A DNA stretch of 64,000 nt from JAVBOO01 sp031550435 (lineage in GTDB: Bacteria > Bacillota > Clostridia > Lachnospirales > WRAX01). Below are positions 61,596 to 64,000 of the stretch, piece after piece. Every line of letters starts with the position of its first letter. Within the stretch, counting starts at the first letter, position 1. The notes beneath the pieces were generated by a model. It did no database searches. It saw nothing but the letters and a program-made list of their open reading frames with translations, and had not been told where the DNA came from. Location: assembly GCA_031550435.1 (NCBI GenBank), contig JAVBOO010000026.1:97498-161497 (forward strand), given 5' to 3'. The translations under genes and the position numbers were made by a program.

Positions 61596-63689
61596 ATGAA
61601 AGTTTATTCCGCAAGCGATATCAGAAATGTCGCTATCATGGGGCATAGCGGCTCGGGCAAAACAACAGTTTCCGAGGCTTGCCTCTTTTCAACCGGAGTT
61701 ACAACCAGAGTAGGCAGAGTCGAAGACGGAAATACTGTCAGCGACTACGACCCGGAGGAAGCAAGAAGACGCGCTTCCGTATACGCTTCGCTTATTCCCG
61801 TTGAATGGAAAAACACTAAAATCAATTTTATAGACGTTCCCGGATACTTTGATTTTGTTGGAGAAGCAAAGCAGGCTCTTCGCGCCGCAGACCTCGTTTT
61901 AATAGTTGTCTCGGCTAAATCAGGCATTGAAGTCGGTACCGAAAAAGCATGGGAATATGCCTGCGAGCTTAATAAACCCAGGATGTTCTTTATCAACGCT
62001 ATGGATGACGAAAACGCTGATTTCGAAAAAGTCGTGAATCAGCTTAAAGATAAATTCGGAAAGAGCATCGCCCCGATTCAGGTTCCGTTTAAAGAAAACG
62101 GAAAGTTTATCGGCTTTGTCAACACCGTCAGAAAAGAAGGCAGAAAATTCGTCGGAGGGAAAACCGAAAACTGTGATATCCCCGCCGATATAGCCGACAA
62201 TGTCGAAGAAATGTTTGCCGTACTTACCGAAGCTGTCGCCGAAACTGACGACAGTCTTATGGAAAAATTCTTCGAAGGCGAAGCTTTCACAATCGAAGAA
62301 ATAGATAAAGGTCTTAAAAACGGTCTGTGCAGCGGCGCGGTTACCCCTGTTCTCTGCGGCTCTGCTGTCAGCGACATCGGTATTAAAAACCTTATGAACT
62401 CTATAGTTGAACTTGCCCCTTCTCCGGACTTTGCCGCAAAAGAAGTAAGAGCAAAGGATTTTAAAACCGGCGCGGAAGTAATGGTTAAATGTGACGAAAA
62501 CGCTCCTTTCTCAGCTTTTGTATTTAAGACCATAGCAGACCCTTATGTCGGCAGACTCACGCTTTTCAGAGTCTACTCGGGCAAGCTCAAGAAAGACACG
62601 CCTCTTTACAACGTTAAAGAGGGAGTGCTCGAAAAAGTCGGTCATATCTACTGCATGAGAGGCAAAGAGCAAATTGAGGTAGACGAACTTCGCTGCGGCG
62701 ATATCGGAGCTATAGCCAAGCTTTCAAGCGCTTCGACGCAAGATACGCTGTCCGTTAAAGAAAATCAAATCCTTTTCGAAGAAATCGAGTTTCCGGGCTC
62801 GCTGTACGGAATGTGCGTCGTACCTAAGGGCAAGGGTGACGAAGACAAGATATCTCAGGCCTTCTCAAAAATACTCGAAGAAGACAAGACCATTAAATTT
62901 AACATAGATCCCGAGACAAAGGAAACAGTTGTTTACGGAACCGGCGATACTCAGCTTGATGTTCTCTTAAATAAACTCAGAACAAAGTATAAACTTGACG
63001 TTGAATATATTGTTCCGACCGTTCCCTACAGGGAAACACTTAAGGCCAAGATTAAAGTCGAAGGAAAGCACAAAAAACAATCCGGCGGCCACGGCCAGTT
63101 CGGCGATGTTTGGATTGAATTCGAGCCTTCGGGAGATATGACCGTTCCTTATGTTTTCGAAGAGAAAGTATTCGGCGGCGCCGTTCCTCGCCAGTTCTTC
63201 CCTGCTGTGGAAAAAGGCATTCAGGAGTGCGTAAAAAGCGGTCCTCTTGCGGCCTATCCGGTTGTCGGAATTAAGGCAACGCTTGTCGACGGTAAGTACC
63301 ACCCCGTAGACTCATCGGAAATGGCGTTTAAGATCGCAACGAGCCTTGCTTTTAAAGAGGCATTCACAAAAGGAAAGGCCGCATTGCTTCAACCGGTTTG
63401 CAGAGCCGAAATAACCGTTCCCGACGATTACACGGGCGATGTAATGGGCGACATGAACAAACGCGGCGGACGCATACTCGGTATGAACAAGGTCGGATCA
63501 AAGCAGGTTATCTCAGCCGAGGTTCCCACGGCGGAAATGTTCAAATACACGCTTGAGCTTCGTTCTATGACCCAGGGCAGAGGAGAATACACAATGGTAT
63601 TCGACCGCTACGAAGAAGCCCCGGCAGACGTTCAAACCAAGGTTATAGAAGCGAGAAAGAAGCTTCTTGAAGCCGACAAAGAAAAGTAA
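61596..63689 (+). CDS. Elongation factor G-like GTPase (EF-G paralogue)
   Basis: This 697-residue translational GTPase has all five EF-G domains. G1 is GHSGSGKT, G3 is DVPGYFDF and G4 is NAMD in place of NKMD. Domain IV holds GGHGQFGDVWIEFEP. It belongs to the EF-G-like paralogues of Firmicutes (KVYSASDIRNVAI, VGRVEDGNTVSDYDPEEARR), not to the canonical rpsL-operon EF-G. Its role is not settled: translocation-related or ribosome rescue. AAAGGAGG precedes the ATG at 61596, an excellent site; the 10-codon extension is rejected. Loss of the G4 Lys is odd. Confidence 0.93.
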   Translation: MKVYSASDIRNVAIMGHSGSGKTTVSEACLFSTGVTTRVGRVEDGNTVSDYDPEEARRRASVYASLIPVEWKNTKINFIDVPGYFDFVGEAKQALRAADLVLIVVSAKSGIEVGTEKAWEYACELNKPRMFFINAMDDENADFEKVVNQLKDKFGKSIAPIQVPFKENGKFIGFVNTVRKEGRKFVGGKTENCDIPADIADNVEEMFAVLTEAVAETDDSLMEKFFEGEAFTIEEIDKGLKNGLCSGAVTPVLCGSAVSDIGIKNLMNSIVELAPSPDFAAKEVRAKDFKTGAEVMVKCDENAPFSAFVFKTIADPYVGRLTLFRVYSGKLKKDTPLYNVKEGVLEKVGHIYCMRGKEQIEVDELRCGDIGAIAKLSSASTQDTLSVKENQILFEEIEFPGSLYGMCVVPKGKGDEDKISQAFSKILEEDKTIKFNIDPETKETVVYGTGDTQLDVLLNKLRTKYKLDVEYIVPTVPYRETLKAKIKVEGKHKKQSGGHGQFGDVWIEFEPSGDMTVPYVFEEKVFGGAVPRQFFPAVEKGIQECVKSGPLAAYPVVGIKATLVDGKYHPVDSSEMAFKIATSLAFKEAFTKGKAALLQPVCRAEITVPDDYTGDVMGDMNKRGGRILGMNKVGSKQVISAEVPTAEMFKYTLELRSMTQGRGEYTMVFDRYEEAPADVQTKVIEARKKLLEADKEK

Positions 63690-63722
63690 TTAACATTTAC
63701 CCGGTATTATATCAGTAAATTT

Positions 63723-63785
63723 AGAGCCAATCCGCACACTAAAACGGTTAAACACCGAATAAGGAAGCGAAGTTGGCTCTTTTTG
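63723..63785 (+). terminator. Probable terminator after the EF-G-like gene
   Basis: AGAGCCAA (63723-63730) pairs with TTGGCTCT (63773-63780), followed by TTTTGTT. The loop is long (42 bases), so this is a weaker call. Confidence 0.45.
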
Positions 63786-63945
63786 TTACCTCCAAAAAAT
63801 ACAGACGTTTAAGCTACAGTCGTTTAAGAACAAATCAGTATTAAAAGAAGGTAGGACGTAGGGCGTTAAATTAAAAAACGCTCAAGCTTCGCTTGGACGG
63901 GTTTGAATTTAATTGACTATAAATCAATATATAGTGTTATTCTTG

Positions 63946-63974
63946 TTGACATTATACCGTATGTTGTATAAACT
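63946..63974 (+). promoter_or_regulatory. Promoter pointing out of the window
   Basis: TTGACA (63946-63951) is 17 bp from TAAACT (63969-63974), or 15 bp from TATAAA. The window ends with GAGGGGAGTGTT, a ribosome-binding site, so a gene should start just past base 64000. The rest of 63690-64000 has no gene. Confidence 0.55.
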
Positions 63975-64000
63975 AAGGAAAGATATTTGAGGGGAGTGTT

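Noticed and set aside
1..64000. CRISPR array, prophage or transposase gene
   Set aside because: No regular direct repeats with spacers, no phage structural genes and no transposase-like frame were seen; the repeats present are dispersed palindromes.

Overview
The window looks like chromosomal DNA of a spore-forming member of the Clostridia (Firmicutes). The evidence is the sporulation gene set: spoIIGA and sigE in tandem, a SpoIID-family protein, the germination protease gpr and an FtsK/SpoIIIE translocase. The ribosome-binding sites are strong and GGAGG-like, GTG and TTG starts occur, and the recA neighbourhood (ftsK-folD-rimO-pgsA-cinA-recA-recX) is typical of Clostridia. Genes are densely packed on both strands. 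I see no rRNA, prophage, transposase or CRISPR array. One tRNA is present (tRNA-Gln, anticodon TTG).

Layout. 1-5.3 kb: the C-terminal part of an M16 metalloprotease, arginine decarboxylase and agmatinase (a two-step route to putrescine), and thioredoxin. 5.7-8.5 kb: TcdA, then a flippase-like membrane protein and a GT4 glycosyltransferase, probably acting on membrane glycolipids. 8.9-13.8 kb: M29 aminopeptidase, CvpA and DUF5711-type membrane proteins, and an amidohydrolase. 14.0-15.9 kb: the spoIIG operon, with an insertion element between its two genes. 16.1-17.6 kb: tRNA-Gln, then a PadR regulator overlapping an unusual HAAS-domain protein with ten-residue Gly-Asn repeats. 17.8-24.4 kb: TPR protein, Ca2+ P-type ATPase, a secreted repeat protein and SpoIID. 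24.4-28.4 kb: queA, HAD phosphatase, rarA, truA. 28.5-38.1 kb (minus strand): sbcDC, asnB, a small membrane protein and a large beta-helix lipoprotein. 38.5-43.6 kb (minus strand): gpr, rsgA, and an HD/ispE/gtrA/nitroreductase operon. 44.0-45.6 kb: a membrane diguanylate cyclase. 45.9-57.2 kb: the ftsK-to-recX core cluster plus an MFS transporter. 57.5-63.7 kb: TPR protein, nucleotidyltransferase, BspA-type LRR protein and an EF-G-like GTPase.

The most distinctive non-core content is a set of short, non-coding, palindromic interspersed repeats. Family A is 153 bp, with three full copies and at least four fragments. Family B is about 122 bp, with three full copies, two of them flanked by exact 5-bp direct repeats, which is good evidence of transposition as MITE-like elements. 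Shorter families C and D also occur. The repeats sit in intergenic gaps, often touching stop codons. One copy supplies the last codons and stop of spoIIGA, and a fragment end is placed where it could act as the -35 box of the diguanylate cyclase gene.

Most of the window is conserved housekeeping and sporulation DNA. The best candidates for something undescribed are the PadR/HAAS Gly-Asn-repeat pair and the repeat families.
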